A stretch of DNA of 64,000 nt, from contig NC_092578.1 of the NCBI RefSeq assembly GCF_037975245.1, positions 11,204,321 to 11,268,320 of the forward strand. Reading direction: 5' to 3'. The stretch comes from Apostichopus japonicus (taxonomy: Eukaryota > Echinodermata > Holothuroidea > Aspidochirotida > Stichopodidae). Position numbers and translations under genes: made by a program. The stretch's first letter is position 1. Every line of letters starts with the position of its first letter. Under the pieces are notes generated by a model. It searched no databases, was not told the DNA's origin, and saw only the letters and a list, made by a program, of their open reading frames with translations. Shown here one piece after another: positions 27,501 through 41,527 of this stretch.

Positions 27501-28690
27501 ATGTTCGTTACCGACCAATCGAATGTGCGGTACCGATCAATCGAATGTGCGGTACCGATCAATCCAATGTGCGTTACCGATCAATCGAATGTGCTGTACC
27601 GATCAATCGAATGTGCGGTACCGATCAATCGAATGTGCGGTACCGATCAATCGAATGTGCGTTACCGATCATTCGAATGTTCTATACCGATCAATCGAAT
27701 GTTCGGTACCGATCAATCGAATGTTCGTTACCGACCAATCGAATGTGCGGTACCGATCAATCGAATGTGCGGTACCGATCAATCGAATGTGCGTTACCGA
27801 TCAATCGAATGTGCGGTACCGATCAATCGAATGTGCGGTACCGATCAATCGAATGTGCGGTACCGATCTCTCGAATGTGCGTTACCGATCAATCGAATGT
27901 TCTATACCGATCAATGGAATGTGCGGTACCGATCAATCGAATGTTCGGTACCGATTAATCGAATGTGGGGTACCGATCAATGGAATGTGCGGTACCGATC
28001 AATCGAATGTGAGGTACCGATCAATCGAATGTTCGGTACCTATCTATCGAATGTGCGGTACCGAACAATCGAATGTGCAATACCGATCAATCGAATTTTC
28101 GGTACCGATCAATCGGATGTGAGGTATCGATCAATGGAATGTTCGGTACCGATCAATCGAATGTGGGGTACCGATCAATCGAATGTGCGGTACCGACCAA
28201 TCGAATGTTCGCTATCGATCAATCGAATGTGCGGTACCGATCAATCGAATGTGCGGTACCGATCAATCCAATGTTCGGTACCGAACAATCGAATGTTCGT
28301 TACCGATCAATCGAATGTTCGGTACCGATCAATCGAATGTTCGGTACCGATCAATCGAATGTGCGGTACCGATCAATAGAATGTGCGGTAACGATTAATC
28401 GAATGTTCGGTACCGATCAATGGAATGTGCGGTACCGATCAATCGATAGTTCGGTACCGATCAATGGAATGTGCGGTACCGATCAATCGAATGTTCTTTA
28501 CCGATCAATCGAATGTTCTATACCGATCAATGGAATGTGCGGTTCCGATCAATCGAATGTTCTTTACCGATCAATCGAATGTTCGGTACCGATCAATCGA
28601 ATGTTCTTTACCGATCAATCGATGTTCGTTACCGACCAATCGAATGTGCGGTACCGATCAATCGAACATGCGGTACCGATCAATCGAATG
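24600..28690. repeat. Domain B 4,091-bp higher-order repeat, copy 1
   Basis: The variant order starting with an ACTGATCAATCC unit and a GATCAATGG unit is repeated from 28,691 at an offset of 4,091 bp. That is 186 monomers minus the one 21-bp unit at about 28,620. Shared rare variants include CATTGGAAAG (about 24,833 and 28,924), CACCGTCTCG in the cassette (about 25,967 and 30,058) and the GATCATAGG unit (26,528 and 30,619). The inner part also carries material related to 20.8-23.4 kb, so this block is itself composite. Confidence 0.84.
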
Positions 28691-30664
28691 TGCGGTACTG
28701 ATCAATCCAATGTTCGGTACCGATCAGTGGAATGTTCGTTACCGATCAATCGAATGTTCGGTACCGATCAATCGAATGTTCGGTACCGATCAATCGAATG
28801 TGCGGTACAGATCAATAGAATGTGCGGTACCGATTAATCGAATGTTCGGTACCGACCAATCGAATGTGCGGTACCGATCATTCGAATGTGCGGTACCGAT
28901 CAATCGAATGTGCGTTACCGATCATTGGAAAGTTCTATACCGATCAATCGAATGTGCGGTACCGATCAATCGAATGTTCGGTACCGATCAATCGAATGTT
29001 CGGTACCGATTAATCGTATGTGCGATACCGATCAATCGAATGTACGGTACCGATCAATCGAATGTTCGGTACCGATCAATGGAATGTGCGGTACCGATCA
29101 ATCGAATGTTCTTTACCGATCAATCGAATGTTCGTTACCGATCAATCGAATGTGCGTCACCGATCTATCGAATGTTCGGTACCGATCAATCGAATGTTCG
29201 GTACCTATCTATCGAATGTTCGGTACCGATCAATCGAATATTCGGTACCGATCAATCGAATGTGCGATACCGATCAATCGAATGTGCGGTACCGACAAAT
29301 CGAATGTTCGGTACCGATCAATCGAATGTTCGGTACCGATCAATCGAATGTGCGGTACCGATCAATCGCATGTTCGGTACCTATCTATCGAACGTGCGGT
29401 ACCGATCAATCGAATGTGCGGTACCGATCAATCGAATGTGCGTTACCGACCAATCGAATTTTCGGTACCGATCAATCGAATGTTCTTTACCGATCAATCG
29501 AATGTTCGTTACCGACCAATCGAATGTGCGGTACTGATCAATCGAATATTCGGTAGCGATCAATCGAATGTGCGATACCGATCAATCGAATGTGCGGTAC
29601 CGACAAATCGAATGTTCGGTACCGATCAATCGAATGTGAGGTACCGATCAATGGAATGTGCGGTACCGATCAATCGAATGTTCGGTACCTATCTATCGAA
29701 TGTGCGGTACCGATCAATCGAATGTTCGGTACCGATCAATCGAATATGCGGTACCGATCAATCGAATGTGCGTTACCGACCAATCGAATGTGTGGTACCG
29801 ATTAATCGAATGTGCGGTACTGATCAATCGAATGTACCGTATCGATGTATCGAATGTGCGATACCGATCAATCGAATGTGCGGTACTGATCAATCCAATG
29901 TTCGGTACCGATCAATCGAATGTTCGGTACCGATCAATCGAATGTTCGGTACCGATCAATCGAATGTTCGGTACCTATCTATCGAATGTGCGGTACCGAC
30001 CAATCGAATGTACGGTACCGATCAATCGAATGTGCGGTACCGATCAATCGAATGTACCGTCTCGATGTATCGAATGTGCGATACCGATCAATCGAATGTG
30101 CGGTACTGATCAATCCAATGTTCGGTACCGATCAATCGAATGTTCGTTACCGATCAATCGAATGTTCGGTACCGATCAATCGAATGTTCGATACCGATCA
30201 ATCGAATGTTCTATACCGATCAATAGAATGTGCGGTAACGATTAATCGAATGTTCGGTATCGACCAATCGAATGTACGGTACCGATTAATCGAATGTGCG
30301 ATACCGATCAATCGAATGTACGGTACCGACCAATCGAATGTTCGGTACCGATCAATGGAATGTGCGGTACCGATCAATCGAATGTTCTTTACCGATCAAT
30401 CGAATGTTCGTTACCGATCAATCGAATGTGCGTTACCGATCAATCGAATGTTCGGTACCTATCTATCGAATGTGCGGTACCGACCAATCGAATGTGCGGT
30501 ACCGATCAATCGAATGTGCGGTACCGATCAATCGAATGTACCGTATCGATGTATCGAATGTGCGATACCGATCAATCGAATGTGCGGTACTGATCAATCC
30601 AATATTCGGTACCGATCATAGGAATGTTCGTTACCGATCAATCGAATGTTCGGTACCGATCAAT
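28691..30664. repeat. Domain B 4,091-bp higher-order repeat, copy 2 (partial)
   Basis: This follows 24,600-26,610 with only scattered differences: GATCAGTGG near 28,724, CGTATG near 29,018, CGTCACC near 29,157, a GAATTTTCGG near 29,456 and GTACGG near 30,010. It then switches at about 30,700, where AGACCAATCG replaces AGATCAATAG, into the 748-bp duplication. Only about half of the period is present. Confidence 0.84.
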
Positions 30665-32160
30665 CGAATGTTCGGTACCGATCAATCGAATGTGCGGTAC
30701 AGACCAATCGAATGTGCGGTACCGATCAATCGAATGTACGGTACCGATCAATCGAATGTTCGGTACCGATCAATGGAATGTGCGGTACCGATCAATCGAA
30801 TGTTCTTTACCGATCAATCGAATGTTCGTTACCGATCAATCGAATGTGCGTTACCGATCTATCGAATGTTCGGTACCGATCAATCGAATGTTCGGTACCT
30901 ATCTATCGAATGTTCGGTACCGATCAATCGAATATTCGGTACCGATCAATCGAATGTGCGATACCTATCTATCGAACGTGCGGTACCGACAAATCGAATG
31001 TGCGGTACCGATCAATCGAATGTTCGGTACCGATCAATCGAATGTGCGGTACCGATCAATCGCATGTTCGGTACCGATCAATCGAATGTGCGGTACCGAT
31101 CAATCGAATATTCGGTACCGATCAATCGAATGTGCGATACCGATCAATCGAATGTGCGGTACCGACAAATCGAATGTTCGGTACCGATCAATCGAATGTG
31201 AGGTACCGATCAATGGAATGTGCGATACCGATCAATCGAATGTACGGTACCGACCAATCGAATGTTCGGTACCGATCAATGGAATGTGCGGTACCGATCA
31301 ATCGAATGTTCTTTACCGATCAATCGAATGTTCGTTACCGATCAATCGAATGTGCGTTACCGATCAATCGAATGTTCGTTACCGACCAATCGAATGTGCG
31401 GTACCGATCAATCGAATGTTCGGTACCGATCAATCGAATGTGCGGTACAGACCAATCGAATGTGCGGTACCGATCAATCGAATGTACGGTACCGATCAAT
31501 CGAATGTTCGGTACCGATCAATGGAATGTGCGGTACCGATCAATCGAATGTTCTTTACCGATCAATCGAATGTTCGTTACCGATCAATCGAATGTGCGTT
31601 ACCGATCTATCGAATGTTCGGTACCGATCAATCGAATGTTCGGTACCTATCTATCGAATGTTCGGTACCGATCAATCGAATATTCGGTACCGATCAATCG
31701 AATGTGCGATACCTATCTATCGAACGTGCGGTACCGACAAATCGAATGTGCGGTACCGATCAATCGAATGTTCGGTACCGATCAATCGAATGTGCGGTAC
31801 CGATCAATCGCATGTTCGGTACCGATCAATCGAATGTGCGGTACCGATCAATCGAATATTCGGTACCGATCAATCGAATGTGCGATACCGATCAATCGAA
31901 TGTGCGGTACCGACAAATCGAATGTTCGGTACCGATCAATCGAATGTGAGGTACCGATCAATGGAATGTGCGATACCGATCAATCGAATGTACGGTACCG
32001 ACCAATCGAATGTTCGGTACCGATCAATGGAATGTGCGGTACCGATCAATCGAATGTTCTTTACCGATCAATCGAATGTTCGTTACCGATCAATCGAATG
32101 TGCGTTACCGATCAATCGAATGTTCGTTACCGACCAATCGAATGTGCGGTACCGATCAAT
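30665..32160. repeat. Domain B 748-bp (34-monomer) tandem duplication
   Basis: The two halves are about 30,665-31,412 and 31,413-32,160. The diagnostic ACAGACCAATCG unit lies at 30,699 and 31,447, and CTATCTATCGAACG lies near 30,964 and 31,712. I noticed no differences between the halves on reading, so this may be one of the youngest events in the window. It could also be an assembly duplication, and read support would be needed to tell. Confidence 0.83.
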
Positions 32161-33340
32161 CGAATGTGCGGTACCGATCAATCCAATGTGCGTTACCGAT
32201 TAATCGAATGTGCTGTACCGATCAATCGAATGTGCGGTACCGATCAATCGAATGTGCGGTACCGATCAATCGAATGTGCGTTACCGATCATTCGAATGTT
32301 CTATACCGATCAATCGAATGTTCGGTACCGATCAATCGAATGTTCGTTACCGACCAATCGAATGTGCGGTACCGATCAATCGAATGTGCGGTACCGATCA
32401 ATCGAATGTGCGTTACCGATCAATCGAATGTGCGGTACCGATCAATCGAATGTGCGGTACCGATCAATCGAATGTGCGGTACCGATCACTCGAATGTGCG
32501 TTACCGATCAATCGAATGTTCTATACCGATCAATGGAATGTGCGGTACCGATCAATCGAATGTTCGGTACCGATTAATCGAATGTGGGGTACCGATCAAT
32601 GGAATGTGCGGTACCGATCAATCGAATGTGAGGTACCGATCAATCGAATGTTCGGTACCTATCTATCGAATGTGCGGTACCGAACAATCGAATGTGCAAT
32701 ACCGATCAATCGAAATTTCGGTACCGATCAATCGGATGTGAGGTATCGATCAATGGAATGTTCGGTACCGATCAATCGAATGTGGGGTACCGATCAATCG
32801 AATGTGCGGTACCGACCAATCGAATGTTCGCTATCGATCAATCGAATGTGCGGTACCGATCAATCGAATGTGCGGTACCGATCAATCCAATGTTCGGTAC
32901 CGAACAATCGAATGTTCGTTACCGATCAATCGAATGTTCGGTACCGATCAATCGAATGTTCGGTACCGATCAATCGAATGTGCGGTACCGATCAATAGAA
33001 TGTGCGGTAACGATTAATCGAATGTTCGGTACCGATCAATGGAATGTGCGGTACCGATCAATCGATAGTTCGGTACCGATCAATGGAATGTGCGGTACCG
33101 ATCAATCGAATGTTCTTTACCGATCAATCGAATGTTCTATACCGATCAATGGAATGTGCGGTTCCGATCAATCGAATGTTCTTTACCGATCAATCGAATG
33201 TTCGGTACCGATCAATCGAATGTTCTTTACCGATCAATCGATGTTCGTTACCGACCAATCGAATGTGCGGTACCGATCAATCGAACATGCGGTACCGATC
33301 AATCGAATGTGCGTTACCGAACAATCGAATGTTCGGTGCT
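32161..33340. repeat. Right end of domain B
   Basis: This satellite segment matches about 27,540-28,700 at offsets near 4,619 bp. Shared units include GATCACTCG (GATCTCTCG in the 27.9-kb copy), GTGGGGTACC, CAATCGATAG near 33,061, GAACATGCGG near 33,284 and a 21-bp unit at about 33,239. After about 33,310 it turns into GTGCTGATC and GCGTTACCGATCATTCG units that lead into domain A'. No gene is present. Confidence 0.8.
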
Positions 33341-34049
33341 GATCAATCCAATGTTCGGTACCGATCAATCGAATGTTCGGTACCGATCAATCGAATGTTC
33401 GGTACCTATCTATCGAATGTGCGTTACCGATCATTCGAATGTTCTATACCGATCAATGGAATGTGCGGTACCGATCAATCGAATGTTCGGTACCGATCAA
33501 TCGAATGTTCGGTACCGATTAATCGAATGTGCGATACCGATCAATCGAATGTACGGTACCGACCAATCGAATGTTCGGTACTGATCAATGGAATGTGCGG
33601 TACCGATCAAACGAATGTGCTTTCCCGATCAATCGAATGTTCGTTACCGATCAATCGAATGTGCGATACCGACCAATCGAATGTGCGGTACCGACAAATC
33701 GAATGTTCGGTACGGATCAATCGAATGTGAGGTACCGATCAATGGAATGTGCGGTACCGATCAATCGAATGTTCGGTACCGACCAATCGAATGTTCGGTA
33801 CCGATTAATCGAATGTGCGGTACCGATCAATCGAATGTGCGGTACCGATCAATCGAATGTTCGGTACCGAACAATCGAATGTTCGGTGCTGATCAATCCA
33901 ATGTTTGGTACCGATCAATCGAATGTTCGGTACCGATCAATCGAATGTTCGGTACCTATCTATCGAATGTTCGGTACCGATCAATCGAATGTGCGATACC
34001 GAACATTCGAATGTTCGGTGACGATCAATCCAATGTTCGGTACCGATCA
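33341..34049. repeat. B to A' transition segment
   Basis: This is mixed-origin satellite holding several private variants not noticed elsewhere: CAAACGAATG near 33,609, GCTTTCCCG near 33,619 and GTACGGATC near 33,710. It contains the palindrome at 33,998. Neither neighbouring higher-order repeat extends through it, so it probably marks an old recombination boundary. It also resembles 20.5-20.7 kb through a GTTTGGTACC unit followed by a CTATCTATCG unit. Confidence 0.75.
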
Positions 34050-37000
34050 ATCCAATGTTCGGTACCGATCAATCGAATGTTCGGTAACTATCTATCGAAT
34101 GTGCGGTACCGACCAATCGAATGTGCGGTACCGATCAATCGAATGTGCGGTACCGATCAATCGAATGTACCGTATCGATGTATCGAATGTGCGATACCGA
34201 TCAATCGAATGTGCGGTACTGATCAATCCAATGTTCGGTACCGATCAATGGAATGTTCGTTACCGATCAATCGAATGTTCGGTACCGATCAATAGAATGT
34301 TCGGTACCGATCAATCGAATGTGCGGTACAGATCAATAGAATGTGCGGTACCGATTAATCGAATGTTCGGTACCGACCAATCGAATGTGCGGTACCGATC
34401 AATCGAATGTTCTATACCGATCAATGGAATGTGCGTTACCGATCATTGGAATGTTCTATACCGATCAATGGAATGTGCGGTACCGATCAATCGAATGTTC
34501 GGTACCGATCAATCGAATGTTCGGTACCGATTAATCGAATGTGCGATACCGATCAATCGAATGTACGGTACCGACCAATCGAATGTTCGGTACCGATCAA
34601 TGGAATGTTCGGTACCGATCAATCGAATGTTCTTTACCGACCAATCGAATGTTCGGTACCGATCAATGGAATGTGCGGTACCGATCAATCGAATGTTCTT
34701 TACCGATCAATCGAATGTTCGTTACCGATCAATGGAATGTGCGGTACCGATCAATCGAATGTTCGTTACCGACCAATCGAATGTGCGGTACCGATCAATC
34801 GAATGTGCGGTACCGATCAATCGAATGTGCGTTACCGATGAATCGAATGTGCGGTACCGATCAATCGAATGTGCGGTACCGATCAATCGAATGTGCGGTA
34901 CCGATCAATCGAATGTGCGTTACCGATCATTCGAATGTTCTATACCGATCATTCGAATGTTCTATACCGATCAATCGAATGTTCGGTACCGATCAATCGA
35001 ATGTTCGTTACCGACCAATCGAATGTGCGGTACCGATCAATCGAATGTGCTGTACCGATCAATCGAATGTGCGTTACCGATCAATCGAATGGGCGGTACC
35101 GATCAATGGAATGTGCGGTACCGATCAATGGAATGTGCGGTACCGATCAATCGAATGTTCGGTACCGATCAATCGAATGTTCGGTACCGATTAATCGAAT
35201 GTGCGATACCGATCAATCGAATGTACGGAACCGACCAATCGAATGTTCGGTACCGATCAATTTAATGTGCGGTAGCGATCAATCGAATGTTCTTTACCGA
35301 TCAATCGAATGTTCGTTACCGATCAATCGAATGTGCGTTACCGATCAATCGAATGTTCGGTACCGATCAATCGAATGTTCGGTACGTATCTATCGAATGT
35401 TCGGTACCGATCAATCGAATATTCGGTACCGATCAATCGAATGTGCGGTACCGACAAATCGAATGTTCGGTACCGATCAATCGAATGTTCGGTACCGATC
35501 AATCGAATGTGCGGTACCGACAAATCGAATGTTCGGTACCGATCAATCGAATGTTCGGTACCGATCAATGGAATGTGGGGTACCGATCAATCGAATGTTC
35601 GGTACCGATCAATCGAATGTTCGGTACCTATCAATCGAATGTGCGGTACCGATCAATCGAATGTTCGGTACCGAACAATCGAATGTGCGATACCGACCAA
35701 TCGAATTTTCGGTACCGATCAATCGAATGTGAGGTATCGATCAATGGAATGTTCGGTACCGATCAATCGAATGTGCGGTACCGATCAATCGAATGTGCGA
35801 TACCGATCAATCGAATTTGCGGTACCGACCAATCGAATGTGCCGTACCGATCAATCGAATGTGCGATACCGATCATCGAATGTTCGGTATCGATCAATCG
35901 AATGTTCGGTACCGACCAATCGAATGTGCGGTACCGATCAATCGAATGTGCAGTACCGATCAATCGAATGTTCGGTACCGAACAATCGAATGTTCGGTGC
36001 TGATCAATCCAATGTTCGGTACCGATCAATCGAATGTTCGGTACCGATCAATCGAATGTTCGGTACATATCTATCGAATGTGCGGTACCGATCAATCGAA
36101 TGTGCGGTACCGATCAATCGAATATGCGGTACCGATCAATCGAATGTGCGTTACCGATCATTCGAATGTTCGGTACCGATTAATCGAATATGCGGTACCG
36201 ATCAATCGAATGTTCGGTACCGAACAATCGAATGTTCGGTGCTGATCAATCCAATGTGCGGTACCGATAAATCGAATGTTCGGTACCGATCAATCGAATG
36301 TTCGGTACCTATCTATCGAATGTTCGGTACCGATCAATCGAATGTGCGATACCGAACATTCGAATGTTCGGTGCCGATCAATCCAATGTTCGGTACCGAT
36401 CAATCGAATGTTCGGTACCGATCAATCGAATGTGCGGTACCGATCAATCGAATGTACCGTATCGATGTATCGAATGTGCGATACCGATCAATCGAATGTG
36501 CGGTACTGATCAATCCAATGTTCGGTACCGATCAATCCAATGTTCGTTACCGATCAATCGAATGTGCGGTACCGATCAATAGAATGTGCGGTAACGATTA
36601 ATCGAATGTGCGGTACCGATCAATCGAATGTGCGTTACCGATTAGTCGAATGTGCGGTACCGATCAATCGAATGTGCGGTACCGATCAATCGAATGTGCA
36701 GTACCGATCAATCGAATGTTTGGTACCGAACAATCGAATGTTCGGTGCTGATCAATCCAATGTTCGGTACCGATCAATCGAATGTTCGGTACCGATCAAT
36801 CGAATGTTCGGTACATATCTATCGAATGTGCGGTACCGATCAATCGAATATGCGGTACCGATCAATCGAATATGCGGTACCGATCAATCGAATGTGCGTT
36901 ACCGATCATTCGAATGTTCGGTACCGATTAATCGAATATGCGGTACCGATCAATCGAATGTTCGGTACCGAACAATCGAATGTTCGGTGCTGATCAATCC

Positions 37001-37788
37001 AATGTGCGGTACCGATAAATCGAATGTTCGGTACCGATCAATCGAATGTTCGGTACCTATCTATCGAATGTTCGGTACCGATCAATCGAATGTGCGATAC
37101 CGAACATTCGAATGTTCGGTGCCGATCAATCCAATGTTCGGTACCGATCAATCGAATGTTCGGTACCGATCAATCGAATGTGCGGTACCGATCAATCGAA
37201 TGTACCGTATCGATGTATCGAATGTGCGATACCGATCAATCGAATGTGCGGTACTGATCAATCCAATGTTCGGTACCGATCAATCCAATGTTCGTTACCG
37301 ATCAATCGAATGTGCGGTACCGATCAATAGAATGTGCGGTAACGATTAATCGAATGTGCGGTACCGATCAATCGAATGTGCGTTACCGATTAGTCGAATG
37401 TGCGGTACCGATCAATCGAATGTGCGGTACCGATCAATCGAATGTGCGGTACCGATCAATCGAATGTGCGTTACCGATCATTCGAATGTTCTATACCGAT
37501 CAATGGAATGTGCGGTACCGATCAATCGAATGTTCGGTACCGATCAATCGAATGTTCGGTACCGATCAATCGAATGTGCGGTACCGATCAATCGAATGTT
37601 CGTTACCGACCAATCGAATGTGCGGTACCGATCAATCGAATGTGCATTACCGATCATTGGAATGTTCTATACCGATCAATGGAATGTGCGGTACCGATCA
37701 ATCGAATGTTCGGTACCGTTGAATCAAATGTTCGGTACCGATTAATCGAATGTGCGATACCGATCAATCGAATGTACGGTACCGACCA
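34050..37788. repeat. Domain A' 3,739-bp (170-monomer) higher-order repeat, copy 1
   Basis: The order from here repeats from 37,789 at an offset of 3,739 bp, which is 170 monomers minus the single 21-bp unit at about 35,871. Shared markers include CAATTTAATG (35,260 and 38,999), GTACGTATC (about 35,383 and 39,122), GTGCCGTACC (about 35,840 and 39,579), two GATTAGTCG units (36,640 and 37,388) and palindromes at 36,351 and 37,099. The left part also matches the start of the window. A GTAACTATC near 34,085 is private to this copy. Confidence 0.88.
35970..37470. repeat. Nested 748-bp (34-monomer) duplication in domain A'
   Basis: GATTAGTCG markers at 36,640 and 37,388, palindromes at 36,351 and 37,099, and the GTGCAGTACC to GATAAATCG run all recur 748 bp apart. 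The pair recurs at about 39,709-41,209 in copy 2 of the parent repeat. Its size equals that of the unrelated duplication at 30,665-32,160. Duplications of 34 monomers therefore arose at least twice from different sequence. Confidence 0.82.
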
Positions 37789-40700
37789 ATCCAATGTTCG
37801 GTACCGATCAATCGAATGTTCGGTACCTATCTATCGAATGTGCGGTACCGACCAATCGAATGTGCGGTACCGATCAATCGAATGTGCGGTACCGATCAAT
37901 CGAATGTACCGTATCGATGTATCGAATGTGCGATACCGATCAATCGAATGTGCGGTACTGATCAATCCAATGTTCGGTACCGATCAATGGAATGTTCGTT
38001 ACCGATCAATCGAATGTTCGGTACCGATCAATAGAATGTTCGGTACCGATCAATCGAATGTGCGGTACAGATCAATAGAATGTGCGGTACCGATTAATCG
38101 AATGTTCGGTACCGACCAATCGAATGTGCGGTACCGATCAATCGAATGTTCTATACCGATCAATGGAATGTGCGTTACCGATCATTGGAATGTTCTATAC
38201 CGATCAATGGAATGTGCGGTACCGATCAATCGAATGTTCGGTACCGATCAATCGAATGTTCGGTACCGATTAATCGAATGTGCGATACCGATCAATCGAA
38301 TGTACGGTACCGACCAATCGAATGTTCGGTACCGATCAATGGAATGTTCGGTACCGATCAATCGAATGTTCTTTACCGACCAATCGAATGTTCGGTACCG
38401 ATCAATGGAATGTGCGGTACCGATCAATCGAATGTTCTTTACCGATCAATCGAATGTTCGTTACCGATCAATCGAATGTGCGTTACCGATCAATCGAATG
38501 TTCGTTACCGACCAATCGAATGTGCGGTACCGATCAATCGAATGTGCGGTACCGATCAATCGAATGTGCGTTACCGATGAATCGAATGTGCGGTACCGAT
38601 CAATCGAATGTGCGGTACCGATCAATCGAATGTGCGGTACCGATCAATCGAATGTGCGTTACCGATCATTCGAATGTTCTATACCGATCATTCGAATGTT
38701 CTATACCGATCAATCGAATGTTCGGTACCGATCAATCGAATGTTCGTTACCGACCAATCTTATGTGCGGTACCGATCAATCGAATGTGCTGTACCGATCA
38801 ATCGAATGTGCGTTACCGATCAATCGAATGGGCGGTACCGATCAATGGAATGTGCGGTACCGATCAATGGAATGTGCGGTACCGATCAATCGAATGTTCG
38901 GTACCGATCAATCGAATGTTCGGTACCGATTAATCGAATGTGCGATACCGATCAATCGAATGTACGGAACCGACCAATCGAATGTTCGGTACCGATCAAT
39001 TTAATGTGCGGTAGCGATCAATCGAATGTTCTTTACCGATCAATCGAATGTTCGTTACCGATCAATCGAATGTGCGTTACCGATCAATCGAATGTTCGGT
39101 ACCGATCAATCGAATGTTCGGTACGTATCTATCGAATGTTCGGTACCGATCAATCGAATATTCGGTACCGATCAATCGAATGTGCGGTACCGACAAATCG
39201 AATGTTCGGTACCGATCAATCGAATGTTCGGTACCGATCAATCGAATGTGCGGTACCGACAAATCGAATGTTCGGTACCGATCAATCGAATGTTCGGTAC
39301 CGATCAATGGAATGTGGGGTACCGATCAATCGAATGTTCGGTACCGATCAATCGAATGTTCGGTACCTATCAATCGAATGTGCGGTACCGATCAATCGAA
39401 TGTTCGGTACCGAACAATCGAATGTGCGATACCGACCAATCGAATTTTCGGTACCGATCAATCGAATGTGAGGTATCGATCAATGGAATGTTCGGTACCG
39501 ATCAATCGAATGTGCGGTACCGATCAATCGAATGTGCGATACCGATCAATCGAATTTGCGGTACCGACCAATCGAATGTGCCGTACCGATCAATCGAATG
39601 TGCGATACCGATCATCGAATGTTCGGTATCGATCAATCGAATGTTCGGTACCGACCAATCGAATGTGCGGTACCGATCAATCGAATGTGCAGTACCGATC
39701 AATCGAATGTTCGGTACCGAACAATCGAATGTTCGGTGCTGATCAATCCAATGTTCGGTACCGATCAATCGAATGTTCGGTACCGATCAATCGAATGTTC
39801 GGTACATATCTATCGAATGTGCGGTACCGATCAATCGAATGTGCGGTACCGATCAATCGAATATGCGGTACCGATCAATCGAATGTGCGTTACCGATCAT
39901 TCGAATGTTCGGTACCGATTAATCGAATATGCGGTACCGATCAATCGAATGTTCGGTACCGAACAATCGAATGTTCGGTGCTGATCAATCCAATGTGCGG
40001 TACCGATAAATCGAATGTTCGGTACCGATCAATCGAATGTTCGGTACCTATCTATCGAATGTTCGGTACCGATCAATCGAATGTGCGATACCGAACATTC
40101 GAATGTTCGGTGCCGATCAATCCAATGTTCGGTACCGATCAATCGAATGTTCGGTACCGATCAATCGAATGTGCGGTACCGATCAATCGAATGTACCGTA
40201 TCGATGTATCGAATGTGCGATACCGATCAATCGAATGTGCGGTACTGATCAATCCAATGTTCGGTACCGATCAATCCAATGTTCGTTACCGATCAATCGA
40301 ATGTGCGGTACCGATCAATAGAATGTGCGGTAACGATTAATCGAATGTGCGGTACCGATCAATCGAATGTGCGTTACCGATTAGTCGAATGTGCGGTACC
40401 GATCAATCGAATGTGCGGTACCGATCAATCGAATGTGCAGTACCGATCAATCGAATGTTTGGTACCGAACAATCGAATGTTCGGTGCTGATCAATCCAAT
40501 GTTCGGTACCGATCAATCGAATGTTCGGTACCGATCAATCGAATGTTCGGTACATATCTATCGAATATGCGGTACCGATCAATCGAATATGCGGTACCGA
40601 TCAATCGAATATGCGGTACCGATCAATCGAATGTGCGTTACCGATCATTCGAATGTTCGGTACCGATTAATCGAATATGCGGTACCGATCAATCGAATGT

Positions 40701-41527
40701 TCGGTACCGAACAATCGAATGTTCGGTGCTGATCAATCCAATGTGCGGTACCGATAAATCGAATGTTCGGTACCGATCAATCGAATGTTCGGTACCTATC
40801 TATCGAATGTTCGGTACCGATCAATCGAATGTGCGATACCGAACATTCGAATGTTCGGTGCCGATCAATCCAATGTTCGGTACCGATCAATCGAATGTTC
40901 GGTACCGATCAATCGAATGTGCGGTACCGATAAATCGAATGTACCGTATCGATGTATCGAATGTGCGATACCGATCAATCGAATGTGCGGTACTGATCAA
41001 TCCAATGTTCGGTACCGATCAATCCAATGTTCGTTACCGATCAATCGAATGTGCGGTACCGATCAATAGAATGTGCGGTAACGATTAATCGAATGTGCGG
41101 TACCGATCAATCGAATGTGCGTTACCGATTAGTCGAATGTGCGGTACCGATCAATCGAATGTGCGGTACCGATCAATCGAATGTGCGGTACCGATCAATC
41201 GAATGTGCGTTACCGATCATTCGAATGTTCTATACCGATCAATGGAATGTGCGGTACCGATCAATCGAATGTTCGGTACCGATCAATCGAATGTTCGGTA
41301 CCGATCAATCGAATGTGCGGTACCGATCAATCGAATGTTCGTTACCGACCAATCGAATGTGCGGTACCGATCAATCGAATGTGCATTACCGATCATTGGA
41401 ATGTTCTATACCGATCAATGGAATGTGCGGTACCGATCAATCGAATGTTCGGTACCGTTGAATCAAATGTTCGGTACCGATTAATCGAATGTGCGATACC
41501 GATCAATCGAATGTACGGTACCGACCA
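37789..41527. repeat. Domain A' 3,739-bp higher-order repeat, copy 2
   Basis: This follows 34,050-37,788 very closely. Differences seen include CAATCTTATG near 38,757, CGAATATG for CGAATGTG near 40,564, GATAAATCG for GATCAATCG near 40,929, and a GCGTTACC near 38,480 where copy 1 has GATCAATGG and GCGGTACC. It contains a 21-bp unit at about 39,610, GATTAGTCG at 40,379 and 41,127, and palindromes at 40,090 and 40,838. The end passes into the 990-bp duplication. Confidence 0.88.
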
